Positions 8,482-16,884 of a stretch of DNA of 64,000 nucleotides are shown here, in pieces. Every line of letters begins with the position of its first letter. Within the stretch, counting starts at the first letter, position 1. This DNA comes from a bacterium (GTDB lineage: Bacteria > Pseudomonadota > Alphaproteobacteria > Rhodobacterales > Rhodobacteraceae). The translations under genes were made by a program, and so were the position numbers. Below the pieces are notes generated by a model that searched no databases, was not told the DNA's origin, and saw only the letters and a program-made list of their open reading frames with translations. The DNA is taken from NCBI GenBank assembly GCA_016124195.1, contig WGOE01000001.1:62001-126000 (forward strand), read 5' to 3'.

Positions 8482-10230
8482 TCAGGCGGCGCGCAGTTTC
8501 GCGGTGGCGGCGTGATCGACGGTCAGCGTCGCCGCGTCGGCGATCACCACCCCATAGTCGCGGCGCGCGCCTTCCAGGCTGACAAGGCCGTTGCGGATAT
8601 CCTCGACCACCCTCTGCACATCGCGTTCGAAGGCCTTGCCATAGCCACCGCCGCCAGGATTCTTGTTGGCGGCGCGCTCGCCGGGCTGGATCGTCTCGAT
8701 CACGTTTTCGGTGATGATCTTGGTCTCGCCGCCCCGGGTCAGTTCAAGCCGGCCGACCTTGGGCGCGATCATGTCGGATTTCGCGCCGGCCGCACCCATT
8801 GCCGGGATGCGGCGGCCTTCGCCGAAGGTGATCAGGGTCATCGGCGTGTCAAGCGGTTCGACCTCCCAGCAGGTGCCCGATCCGCCGCGGAACTTGCCCG
8901 CGCCGCCTGAATCTTCCATCAGGCCGTAGCGGTGGATGATGATGGGATAGGAGTGTTCCAGCATCTCGATGTCACCCGAGGTCAGCGCGCCGAAGCAGCA
9001 TTCCGGCCCGCAGGCGTGCCAGCCGTCCTGGCTGGAGGTGGCCCCCGCGCCCGAGATGATCGAGGCCAGCACCATGGTCACGTATTCCTCGTCGTGGCGC
9101 TTGTCCCAGCCGGCAATGTTGCAGCCGTTGGCATGGCCCCAGGAAGCCGAGACCTTGGCCGGCACCGCCTGTTCGAAGGCAAGGCGGACGGCGTCGGTCA
9201 GCGTCTCCATCGGCGTCGTGGTGCAGTTCATGTGCGGCGCGGGGGATTTCGCGTTGCACAGCGTGCCCTTCGGCCCCATGTCGGTGCTGACGCAGCGGTA
9301 GAGCCCCTCGTTATAGGGCGGGGGCAGCTGGGCGAACATCATCAGGCCAAGGTAGACGCCGGAATGGCTGTTCCCTTCATAGCTGTTGATGAAATAGGGG
9401 ATCTGCGGCGGCGAGGCGATGGCGATGTGACAGCTGTCGCCCTTGATGGTGACGGTCGCCGTGATGTCGAAATCACCATAGCCGTGGCCGGCATCTTCCA
9501 GAATCGCGGTGCCGGTGTAGGTGCCGTCGGGCACCTGGGCGATCAGGCTGCGCATGTGGTGCTCGGCCATGTCCAGCAGTTCAGCGATGCAAAGCTGAAC
9601 GGTGTCCTTGCCGTATTTGTCCATCAGCCGTTTGAGGTTGCGCGCGCCGACCTGGCAGGCGCCAATCAGGGCTTTGAAATCGCCCTCCTGGTCGCGGCGG
9701 GCGCGCATGTTGGACAAAAGGAGGTTCATCACGTCATGGCGCGGCTTGCCCTTGTCCCAGATCTTCAGGGGCGGGATCACCAGGCCCTCGGCATAGATCT
9801 CGGTCGCGTTGGGGTTGTAGCCGGCGGGCACCGGGCCGCCGATGTCGGTCAGGTGGCCCTTGCAGACCGTCCAGAACACCAGTTCACCTTCGTAGTACAC
9901 AGGCATGTACATGCAGGTGTCGATGATATGGCTGCCGCCATAGGCCGGGTCATTGTGCAGGATCAGGTCGCCGTCGTGGATATCGTCTGCAAAAAACCTT
10001 GCGACCGACTTCATCGCCGGGATCAGGCTGCCCAGGTGGATCGGGATGTCCTGGCCCTGCAGGATCATTTCCGGCGTGTGGTTGAACAGCGCCGTCGAAT
10101 AGTCATGCGCCAGGTTGAAGACCGAGGAACGCGCGGTCTGTTCCAGCGTCAGGGTCATTTCGCGCTGCGTCGTCTCCAGCACGCCGCGCACGACCGAGAG
10201 GGTGATCGGGTCAACGTTTCTTGTGGTCAT
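8482..10230 (-). CDS. hyuB: Hydantoinase/oxoprolinase subunit B (pair 1)
   Basis: A HyuB-family subunit of 582 residues. Family features are the start VDPITLSVVRGVLETTQREM, HTPEMILQGQDIPIHLGSLI, the metal/active-site region DLILHNDPAYGGSHIIDTCM, and the C-terminal GGGGYGKAFERD. It forms the heteromeric ATP-dependent cyclic amidase with the HyuA downstream. The ATG at 10230 is preferred over one at 10245: the latter sits on top of the GGAGG that is correctly spaced for 10230. It is the first gene of a nine-gene operon; the 284-bp region upstream is shared with the divergent AraC regulator and contains a 16-bp perfect palindrome. Confidence 0.9.
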   Translation of the reverse strand: MTTRNVDPITLSVVRGVLETTQREMTLTLEQTARSSVFNLAHDYSTALFNHTPEMILQGQDIPIHLGSLIPAMKSVARFFADDIHDGDLILHNDPAYGGSHIIDTCMYMPVYYEGELVFWTVCKGHLTDIGGPVPAGYNPNATEIYAEGLVIPPLKIWDKGKPRHDVMNLLLSNMRARRDQEGDFKALIGACQVGARNLKRLMDKYGKDTVQLCIAELLDMAEHHMRSLIAQVPDGTYTGTAILEDAGHGYGDFDITATVTIKGDSCHIAIASPPQIPYFINSYEGNSHSGVYLGLMMFAQLPPPYNEGLYRCVSTDMGPKGTLCNAKSPAPHMNCTTTPMETLTDAVRLAFEQAVPAKVSASWGHANGCNIAGWDKRHDEEYVTMVLASIISGAGATSSQDGWHACGPECCFGALTSGDIEMLEHSYPIIIHRYGLMEDSGGAGKFRGGSGTCWEVEPLDTPMTLITFGEGRRIPAMGAAGAKSDMIAPKVGRLELTRGGETKIITENVIETIQPGERAANKNPGGGGYGKAFERDVQRVVEDIRNGLVSLEGARRDYGVVIADAATLTVDHAATAKLRAA

Positions 10231-10362
10231 GCGGCTATCCTCCATTGGCCGATGGGCGGCGCGGCATAGCCATTCCCCGGCGCACCAGGGCGCTGGTCCG
10301 GCTGATTCTCCCTGTCGCGGCCTTTGTGGCCCTGTTTTCGCTTTTCGTCAGAGTTGCCCGGA

Positions 10363-10378
10363 AAGACAGGCCTGTCTT
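10363..10378. promoter_or_regulatory. 16-bp perfect palindrome in the hyuB/araC divergent region
   Basis: AAGACAGGCCTGTCTT is a perfect dyad with no spacer. It is roughly midway between the divergent starts at 10230 and 10515. Such a symmetric site would suit a dimeric regulator such as the GntR encoded at the far end of the operon, although its identity is not shown by the sequence. A second, shorter dyad GCAT-ACA-ATGC is at 10444-10454 next to a TACAAT -10-like hexamer for araC. Confidence 0.5.
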
Positions 10379-10514
10379 GTCGCCGGGCGCGCCTTCGTTT
10401 GTCAGCCAGCGCACCCGAGACGGTGGATGCCGCATTGACTCCTGCATACAATGCTTGATCATCTTGCGCTGCGGGAAGGTCGGACTGTCGCAACCTGCGA
10501 AGGGGATGGAAGCC

Positions 10515-11498
10515 ATGGCTGTCAGCCGTTTCACCACCGACGACTACCGCGGCGCGGCGCGGGCGGATCACTGGAATGCCGTCATAGCGGACGCCTATTT
10601 CCCGCTCGACCTGACCTTCCGCGACGCCTCCGCCTTTTCCGGCCGGCTTGAGATGCAGCAGGTCGGGGTCGTGTCGCTGTCGCGGCTGCAAACTCAGCCC
10701 GTGCAATATGAACGCCACCGCCGCCACATCGCCGGCGCGCCGGAAGAGCAATACCTCATCACCATTCCGCGCCAGGCTCCGGTGGAGTTCTACCAGCTCG
10801 GCCGCGAGGTGCGCTGCGATCCGGGCGGCTTTCTGCTGGAACGCGGCGACGAGCCCTATCGGTTCGCCTACAGCAGCGCGAACGACCTTTGCGTGCTCAA
10901 GGTGGCAAAATCGCATCTTGCCGACAAGCTGCGCAGCCCGGATCGCTATTGCGCGCAGGTGTTCAACGGGCGCGAGGGGATCGGCAGCCTGTTCACCACG
11001 ATGGCACAGCAGATCCACGCGCAGGCGCCCGAGGCGGGGAACGCCGCCGTGCTGGGCCGCCACCTGATCGAACTGCTGGCGCTCGCGCTTGACAGCGGCT
11101 CGGACGTGCAGGGCGGGGCGGGGTCCAGCGTGCGGGCGGCGCATCTGCACCGGGCCGAGGAGACGATCCGCAAGAACCTGGCCAATCCCAACCTGTCGCC
11201 CGAAGCGGTGGCCGAGGCGATCGGAATTTCCAAACGCTATCTGCATGAACTTTTCGCGGGCGAGAACATGACCGTCTCTCAGTTCATCCGCGAGCAGCGT
11301 CTTCAGGCCGCCCGCGACTTGTTGCAGATGCCCAACCCCGGCCCGATGTCGGACATCGCCTATCGCTTCGGCTTTGCCGATCAGGCGCAGTTCTCGCGCC
11401 TGTTCAAGGCGATGTTCGGCCAGACGCCCACGGGCTACCGGGCCTCTGTTCTGGATCAGGGCAGCGGCCACTCCGGATCCTCAAGCCCCATCGGATAG
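10515..11498 (+). CDS. AraC-family transcriptional regulator
   Basis: A 327-residue regulator. The N-terminal 200 residues look like the AraC-binding-like effector/dimer domain (DHWNAVIADAYFPLDL, QYLITIPRQAPVEFYQLGRE). The C-terminal 100 residues carry the double helix-turn-helix, with AVAEAIGISKRYLHELF as the first and DIAYRFGFADQAQFSRLFKAMFGQTP as the second. The ATG at 10515 is placed 9 bases after AGGGG; an ATG at 10506 is in frame but too close to it. The gene is divergent from the lactam operon, which it most likely activates. Its last 43 bp overlap the convergent flavin oxidoreductase gene. Confidence 0.9.
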   Translation: MAVSRFTTDDYRGAARADHWNAVIADAYFPLDLTFRDASAFSGRLEMQQVGVVSLSRLQTQPVQYERHRRHIAGAPEEQYLITIPRQAPVEFYQLGREVRCDPGGFLLERGDEPYRFAYSSANDLCVLKVAKSHLADKLRSPDRYCAQVFNGREGIGSLFTTMAQQIHAQAPEAGNAAVLGRHLIELLALALDSGSDVQGGAGSSVRAAHLHRAEETIRKNLANPNLSPEAVAEAIGISKRYLHELFAGENMTVSQFIREQRLQAARDLLQMPNPGPMSDIAYRFGFADQAQFSRLFKAMFGQTPTGYRASVLDQGSGHSGSSSPIG

Positions 11499-12637
11499 TG
11501 CAGCCCGAAGTCCAGCGGCGGCTGGATGACGTATTTCCGGTCGAAGGGCAGCCAGTCGTAGGGCTGGCCAGACCGCACGATATAGGGCCAATCGGGATGG
11601 GCGAAGATCGGCCGGCCCACCGCCACCACATCGGCCGCGCCGCAGGTCAGGGCTTCTTCCGCTGCGGGGCCGTCGGCGATGCCGCCGTTGCAGATCATCG
11701 GCAGGCCCGATGCCTCGCGCAGGACGGCGGCCATGGGCCGGTCCGAGTTCGGGTCGCGATTGTCCTTCCAGTTGAAGGACGCCCAATGCAGCGCGTCATA
11801 GGCCGAGCCCTTTAGCGCAGCGCCCACGGCCCGCGCATAGTCCACCCCGCCCGGCCAGGCCCCCACAAAGTCATCGACCCCATCCTGGCTGAGGCGCAGG
11901 ACGATCAGCTTGTCGGGGCCGATGGCCGCGCGGACCTTCTCGCCCACCAGACGGGGGAAGCGAAGGTTGTTCTCGGGGCTGCCGCCGAATTCATCGGTGC
12001 GCAGGTTGGTCTTGGGCGTGATGAACTGCCACAGCAGATAGCCGTTGGCGCCGTGAACCTCGACACCGTCAGCGCCGGCCTCGACCGCGCGCCGGGCACC
12101 TTCGGCAAAACCATCGGCCACGGCATGGAGTTCAGCCACCGTCAGGGCGCGCGCCGGCGGAAAGGTCACCTTGGGCCAGGGGCCGGCGATGTTGCGGATC
12201 TGCTTTTCGTAGTCGGTGTCGGTGTAAAGCGTCCAGCCCGGGCTTTGCGTCGCGCTGGCCGAGACGCCGGGCTGACCATTCAGGCAGCGCGGATCGCTGA
12301 CCCGTCCGCCGTGCATCAGCTGGATGATGATCTGCGCGCCTCTGGCATGGACCGCATCGCAGACCTGCTTCCAGCCCTCGACATGCGTGGCATTGGCGAT
12401 GCCGGGCTGCGACAGGTAGGCCCGGCTCTGGAAGGTGTCCTGCTCATAGGTGCCTTCGGTGATCACAAGGCCCAGCCCGCCACGGGCGCGACGACCGTAA
12501 TAGGCGGCCATCTCGTGGGTTGGCGTGCCGTCGGCATGGGCCATCTGCCGGGTCAGGGGCGCCATGGCGATGCGGTTGCGCAGGGTCAGCGGGCCCAGCT
12601 TCACGGGCGATAACAGGGTCGGGAAGGCTTCGGCCAT
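11456..12637 (-). CDS. NADH:flavin oxidoreductase, Old Yellow Enzyme family
   Basis: A 393-residue FMN-dependent oxidoreductase with a TIM barrel. It shows the start LLSPVKLGPLTLRNRIAMAP, the substrate-binding IIIQLMHGGRVSD, GADGVEVHGANGYLLWQFI, GGSPENNLRFPRLV, the phosphate-binding ICNGGIADG and DVVAVGRPIFAHPDW. It would reduce an activated double bond or act as a dehydrogenase on a cyclic substrate. The gene follows the hyuB of pair 2 by 25 bp in the same direction, so it is probably co-transcribed, and its product may prepare an unsaturated ring for hydrolysis. The stop overlaps the convergent araC end. Confidence 0.88.
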   Translation of the reverse strand: MAEAFPTLLSPVKLGPLTLRNRIAMAPLTRQMAHADGTPTHEMAAYYGRRARGGLGLVITEGTYEQDTFQSRAYLSQPGIANATHVEGWKQVCDAVHARGAQIIIQLMHGGRVSDPRCLNGQPGVSASATQSPGWTLYTDTDYEKQIRNIAGPWPKVTFPPARALTVAELHAVADGFAEGARRAVEAGADGVEVHGANGYLLWQFITPKTNLRTDEFGGSPENNLRFPRLVGEKVRAAIGPDKLIVLRLSQDGVDDFVGAWPGGVDYARAVGAALKGSAYDALHWASFNWKDNRDPNSDRPMAAVLREASGLPMICNGGIADGPAAEEALTCGAADVVAVGRPIFAHPDWPYIVRSGQPYDWLPFDRKYVIQPPLDFGLHYPMGLEDPEWPLP

Positions 12638-12662
12638 CGTTGTCTCCAGTCAAATGGCGGGG

Positions 12663-14438
12663 TCAGGCGGCGCGCATCGTGGCGCGCAGGCGTTCGGTGG
12701 CCGGCAGGTCAAGGCCCCAGCCGTAGCCGTTGTTCACTGGCTGGAAGACCACCCCATAGACCTCGCGGGCGTGGTCTGGCGTGATGTAGCCGTCCAGCAG
12801 ATCGTCCAGAACCTTGCGCGGATCGCGCTTCAGCGGGTCGCCGAAACCGCCGCCGCAGGGCGAGAGATAGGTCACCACATCGCCCGTCTCGGCCCGCATG
12901 CCAGAGAACTTGGCATCGACCTCGCGCATCGCGCCGCCGGTCTCGTCATTGTGGATGCGCACGCGCGCCACGGCCCCTTCGTGGCCGCCGAAGATGCCCC
13001 AGGGCACATCCTCGTTGCGGTCGCTTTCGTGCGTCATGAAGCCGGGCGTCAGGAAGCGCTGCGACTTGACGACGCCCATGCCGCCACGGAACTCGCCCGC
13101 GCCGGGGAACACATCGTCACGCACCTCGTAGCGGTCGCAGATCATCGGCAGGTGCATGCCGAGGTCTTCAAGCGGGTTGTTGCGGGTGTTGCGCATCAGC
13201 TCTTCGATCGTGTCGGGGCCGTCGCTGTGCGGCCGCCCGCCCATCGCAGCCTCGTTCACCTCGATCAGCACCCAGTAATTGCCGTCGTCGCGCACACCGG
13301 AATAGCTGGCGAAGGACAGGCAGGCCGCATTCCCCGCCGTGCATTGGTCGGGCAGGACCGGGGCCAGTGCCTTGATGATCAGGTCGACGACGCGCTGGAT
13401 CTGGTTGAACCGCGCCTCGCAACTGGCCGGGGCGATGGGGTTGAAGATCGACCCCAATGGCGCCGTCACCTTCACAGGGCGGAAGGACCCTTCGTTCTGC
13501 GGGATGTATTCCGCGTTGGTGTAGGTATCCAGCAGAAGGGCCCGGAAGGCGAAATAGCAGGCGACCTTGGTCGACCCCTCGAAGGGCACGTTGAAGGCCG
13601 TGGGCACCTGCGGCGAGGAGCCGGTCAGGTCCACCTCGACATCGTCGCCGCGCACCCGCACCGTTACCTTGATCGGCAGCCGCTTGCCCCGCGTGCGGCC
13701 GTCGTCGTCCATGAAGCCCTCGGCCGTGTAATCGCCATCCGGGATCTTCGCGATCTCGCGGCGCAGCATCCGCTCGGAATAGTCCATCAGCTGGGCAGCG
13801 GCCTGTTCGACCACGTCCCGGCCATAGGTGTCCATCAGGTCGCAATACCGCCTGACGCCCAGTTCGGCCGCCGCGATCTGCGCCTCGAGGTCGCGCATCA
13901 CCAGCCCCGGCACGCGGGTGTTTCCGCTGATGTAGCGCCAGAGCGTGTCGTTGCGGACGCCCGCCTCGTAAAGCTTCAGCCCGTTCAGAAGCATCCCTTC
14001 GGCGAAGACGTCCGGCACGTCGATGATCAGACCGGGCGTCGCGGCGCCGATGTCCAGGTGGTGGGCGGTGTTGGCAGAAAAGCCCACCAGCTCGCCACGA
14101 TAGAAGATCGGCATGACGATGCCGATGTCCGGCGAATGGCTGGCGCCGAAATAGGGGTGGTTGTGGATGGCGACATCGCCAGGCTTCCAGGCGTCGCGCG
14201 GGATGCTCTTCTCGATCCCGCGCAGATAGCCGGGGATCGAGCCGATGTGCATCGGGGTGGAATCGCTTTCGCAGAGCGTATTGTAGGCCAGGTCGAACAG
14301 GCCCGCGCCAAGGTCCTGGCTTTCGCGGATGATCGAGGAATAACTCATCCGGTACAGAACGTTGCCCATCTGCTCGGCGATGGCATGCAGCGCGCCGCCG
14401 ATGACCTGCAACGTGATCGGATCGATGGTCTTGGCCAT
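12663..14438 (-). CDS. hyuB: Hydantoinase/oxoprolinase subunit B (pair 2)
   Basis: A 591-residue HyuB. It starts MAKTIDPITLQVIGGALHAI, has ESQDLGAGLFDLAYNTLCES, DVAIHNHPYFGASHSPDIGI and the GGGFGDPLKRDP C-terminal glycine loop. It is strongly similar along its whole length to the HyuB of pair 3 (for example VDLTGSSPQVPTAFNVPFEG against VDLTGSADQTPTAYNVPFEG). The ribosome site AAGGAG overlaps the stop codon of the hyuA upstream, so the pair is translationally coupled. The substrate is a five-membered cyclic amide, unknown in detail. Confidence 0.9.
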   Translation of the reverse strand: MAKTIDPITLQVIGGALHAIAEQMGNVLYRMSYSSIIRESQDLGAGLFDLAYNTLCESDSTPMHIGSIPGYLRGIEKSIPRDAWKPGDVAIHNHPYFGASHSPDIGIVMPIFYRGELVGFSANTAHHLDIGAATPGLIIDVPDVFAEGMLLNGLKLYEAGVRNDTLWRYISGNTRVPGLVMRDLEAQIAAAELGVRRYCDLMDTYGRDVVEQAAAQLMDYSERMLRREIAKIPDGDYTAEGFMDDDGRTRGKRLPIKVTVRVRGDDVEVDLTGSSPQVPTAFNVPFEGSTKVACYFAFRALLLDTYTNAEYIPQNEGSFRPVKVTAPLGSIFNPIAPASCEARFNQIQRVVDLIIKALAPVLPDQCTAGNAACLSFASYSGVRDDGNYWVLIEVNEAAMGGRPHSDGPDTIEELMRNTRNNPLEDLGMHLPMICDRYEVRDDVFPGAGEFRGGMGVVKSQRFLTPGFMTHESDRNEDVPWGIFGGHEGAVARVRIHNDETGGAMREVDAKFSGMRAETGDVVTYLSPCGGGFGDPLKRDPRKVLDDLLDGYITPDHAREVYGVVFQPVNNGYGWGLDLPATERLRATMRAA

Positions 14439-14441
14439 GGC

Positions 14442-16538
14442 TTACTCCTTGACGACGCGGGTGATGACCAGATCGCCCAGCCGCATCACGACGGCCTCGA
14501 AGCCGGGCGGAACGATGGTGGTGGAGTTCTGCTGCACGATGACGGCCGGCCCCTCGATCTGATCGCCCTGCAACAGCCGCATCCGGTCGTAGCGCGGGGT
14601 GGGCAGGGTCTGGCCGTCGTCAAAGGTGGTCGGCCGTTCGTGAAGCCGCGCCGCCGCGGGGTTGCGCCGCCCGCCCGCCGCCAGCTTGGGAAGGCGCAGC
14701 GTTTCGGACCGCGAGGCCCCGATGACGCGCAGCGTCACAAGCTCCACCGGCTGGTCCTCGAAGGCATGGCCATATTCGGTACGGTGGGTGGCGAAGAAGC
14801 GCCGGGCGATTTCATGCGCGCTGGTCGCGGTGACCGGCCCAACCGGCACATCGACCCGGAGTTCGAACCCCTGCCCGACATAGCGGCATTCGGCGATGCG
14901 GGTGAAGGATTGGTCCGAAGCCGGGATGCCGTCCGCAGCCAGCTGCGCGGCGGCCTCGGCCTGAAGCCGGTCGAAGGCCGCGGTCAGGGCGGCGAGATCG
15001 GCCTCGCCCCCGGTTTGCAGAATGGTCAGCGCGGACTGGGTGAATTCATAGCGCGGCTCGGTCACCAGAAGCCCCATGGCCGCGGTGATCCCGGGATGCA
15101 GCGGCGCGATCACGTTCCTGGCCGCGATCATCTGGCCCAGCGCCACGCCATGCAGCGGACCTGCCCCGCCGAAGGCCATCAGGCTGTAATCACGCGGGTC
15201 GATGCCCCGCGCGACCGAGTTCGAGGCGATGGCCAGCGCCATGTTGTTGTTGATGATGCGCAGAACGCCCAGGGCGGCGTCGGTCACGCTCATCCCCAAG
15301 GGCTCGGCAAGGTGGGTGCGGATCGCCTGCTCGGACAGGGCGGGGTCAATGTGCAGCCCGCCGCCGAGGAAATGTTCGGGGTCCAGCCGGCCCAGAACGA
15401 CCTGAGCATCGGTCACCGTGGGCTGGGTGCCGCCCTTGCCGTAGCACGCGGGCCCCGGCTCGGCCCCGGCCGACTTCGGACCGACCCGGAAGGCCCCGCC
15501 ACTGTCGACGTAAGCGATCGAGCCGCCACCCGCCCCGATCGCGTCGATGTCGATCATCGGGACCAGAACCGGCAGGTGAGCCACTTCGGTGTCGCGCGGG
15601 TTCTTGATCGTCAGCTGCCCGCCCCGGATCACCGAGATGTCGGCCGAAGTTCCCCCGATGTCGATGGTGATGATGTCGCGCGTGTCGCAGGCCTCACCCG
15701 TCCAGCGCCCGCCGATCACGCCGCCGGCCGGGCCGGACAGCAGCAGCCCGACCGGCGTCCGCGCAGCCTGTTCCACGGTCGAGACCCCGCCGTTCGACTG
15801 CATGATGCGCACATGGGCCCTGACGCCCGCGGCCCGCAGCCGGGACTGCAGGTTGTCCAGGTACCGGCGCGTGCGCGGCCCGATATAGGCGTTCATCGCC
15901 GCGGTCGAGAAGCGTTCGTATTCGCGGATCGTGTTCACGACTTCGGACGAGGCGCAGACGAAGGCATCGGGCATCACGCGCTGCACGATCTCTTTGGCGG
16001 CCAGTTCGTGGTCATTGTTCAGGAACGAGAAGAGGAAACCCACCACCACGGCCTGCAGACCGCGCTCGGCAAAGAGTTCCGCCGCCTGCTCGACCTGATC
16101 CAGCGCCAGCCGCGTCGCCACCCTTCCGTCGGGCGGCAGGATGCGTTCGTCCACCGCGATGCGGTTGCGCCGCTTGATCAGCGGTGCGCTTTGCCAGGGC
16201 ACGTCGAACTGCAGGCTGAAGTTGTGCGGCCGCTTGTGACGGCCCATGTGCAGGATGTCGCGAAAACCCTTGGTCGTGATCATCCCGACCTCGGCGCCGT
16301 CGCGCTCGATCACGATGTTGGTCGCCACCGTCGTGCCGTGGAACAGAATGTCGATCTGGCCAGGGTCGACCCCGGCCCGGGCGCAAAGCTCAACCACCCC
16401 CTGCACCACGCCCAGCGACTGATCGGCCACGGTGGACGAGACCTTGTGCGTGAACACGCGCTGCGCCCCGCCGGGCTCGACGGCCTCCAGCACAAGATCC
16501 GTAAAGGTTCCGCCTACATCGACCCCGACCCTGATCAC
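14442..16538 (-). CDS. hyuA: Hydantoinase/oxoprolinase subunit A (pair 2)
   Basis: A 698-residue HyuA when started at the GTG at 16538, which has AGGAGG five bases upstream; an in-frame ATG at 16556 has no ribosome site. The chosen start gives MIRVGVDVGGTFTDLVLE, as in the family. Other signs are TIDIGGTSADISV, GPACYGKGGTQPTVTDAQVV and NNNMALAIASNSVARGIDP. It works with the HyuB four bp downstream. Closely related to HyuA of pair 3, which suggests a tandem duplication. The 5' region holds a dyad that looks like a LysR-type operator. Confidence 0.9.
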   Translation of the reverse strand: MIRVGVDVGGTFTDLVLEAVEPGGAQRVFTHKVSSTVADQSLGVVQGVVELCARAGVDPGQIDILFHGTTVATNIVIERDGAEVGMITTKGFRDILHMGRHKRPHNFSLQFDVPWQSAPLIKRRNRIAVDERILPPDGRVATRLALDQVEQAAELFAERGLQAVVVGFLFSFLNNDHELAAKEIVQRVMPDAFVCASSEVVNTIREYERFSTAAMNAYIGPRTRRYLDNLQSRLRAAGVRAHVRIMQSNGGVSTVEQAARTPVGLLLSGPAGGVIGGRWTGEACDTRDIITIDIGGTSADISVIRGGQLTIKNPRDTEVAHLPVLVPMIDIDAIGAGGGSIAYVDSGGAFRVGPKSAGAEPGPACYGKGGTQPTVTDAQVVLGRLDPEHFLGGGLHIDPALSEQAIRTHLAEPLGMSVTDAALGVLRIINNNMALAIASNSVARGIDPRDYSLMAFGGAGPLHGVALGQMIAARNVIAPLHPGITAAMGLLVTEPRYEFTQSALTILQTGGEADLAALTAAFDRLQAEAAAQLAADGIPASDQSFTRIAECRYVGQGFELRVDVPVGPVTATSAHEIARRFFATHRTEYGHAFEDQPVELVTLRVIGASRSETLRLPKLAAGGRRNPAAARLHERPTTFDDGQTLPTPRYDRMRLLQGDQIEGPAVIVQQNSTTIVPPGFEAVVMRLGDLVITRVVKE

Positions 16539-16556
16539 TTTGGCCTCCTGATCCAT

Positions 16557-16884
16557 GGCGCAACAAGGCCGCGCCCGATATCAGAGTGCGTTGGAACCTC
16601 CGAGGCAAGAACAGCGATTTGCATGCACCAGCCATATGGAAAACCTATGGCCGGGCCGATGACCGCCGCATAAGCCAACAAAACAACAAGTTCAGCCGTC
16701 ATGAGACCCGAAAAAATTGATTGATGTGCGCAATAAGCTGACAGATTGCCCATAAACGCCGCGCGCGATGTCTGCCCGAAACCGTGGCAAAGGCCGCGAA
16801 TCAAGGGGCACGGAACCTGCCTCGCGGCATGATTGCGTGACCCATGCCGGTCTGGCTTGGGCCTTTGAACTTGATTGCCGCCCC
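16557..16884. other. Gene-free promoter region between hyuAB pairs 2 and 3
   Basis: These 328 bp separate two gene pairs transcribed in the same direction. The base composition is lower in GC than its neighbours, and it holds the 19-bp dyad at 16632-16650. A short minus-strand reading frame through it, continuing into hyuA, has no family likeness and no good ribosome site. The region therefore looks like an independent promoter for hyuAB pair 2 and the flavin oxidoreductase. No terminator with a T tract is evident. Confidence 0.5.
16632..16650. promoter_or_regulatory. LysR-type operator candidate upstream of hyuA pair 2
   Basis: CCATATGGAAAACCTATGG is a dyad CCATA-N9-TATGG. It contains the T-N11-A core typical of LysR-family boxes. 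It lies about 95 bp upstream of the chosen hyuA start. Either of the two LysR proteins encoded further on could bind it; this is inference. Confidence 0.4.

Noticed and set aside
5409-8582. A 1057-codon plus-strand frame over BCCP, pxpA and hyuA
   Set aside because: Same reason: antisense shadow of real genes, no ribosome site and no family likeness.
12525-16673. A very long open frame on the plus strand across hyuB and hyuA of pair 2
   Set aside because: It is antisense to two complete, well-recognised genes; such frames arise in GC-rich DNA from codon bias. The peptide is rich in His, Arg, Asp and Gly without any domain.
16535-16804. A small hydrophobic protein in the gap upstream of hyuA pair 2
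   Set aside because: It runs in frame into the hyuA N terminus, lacks a ribosome site, and its segment overlaps the likely promoter and operator.
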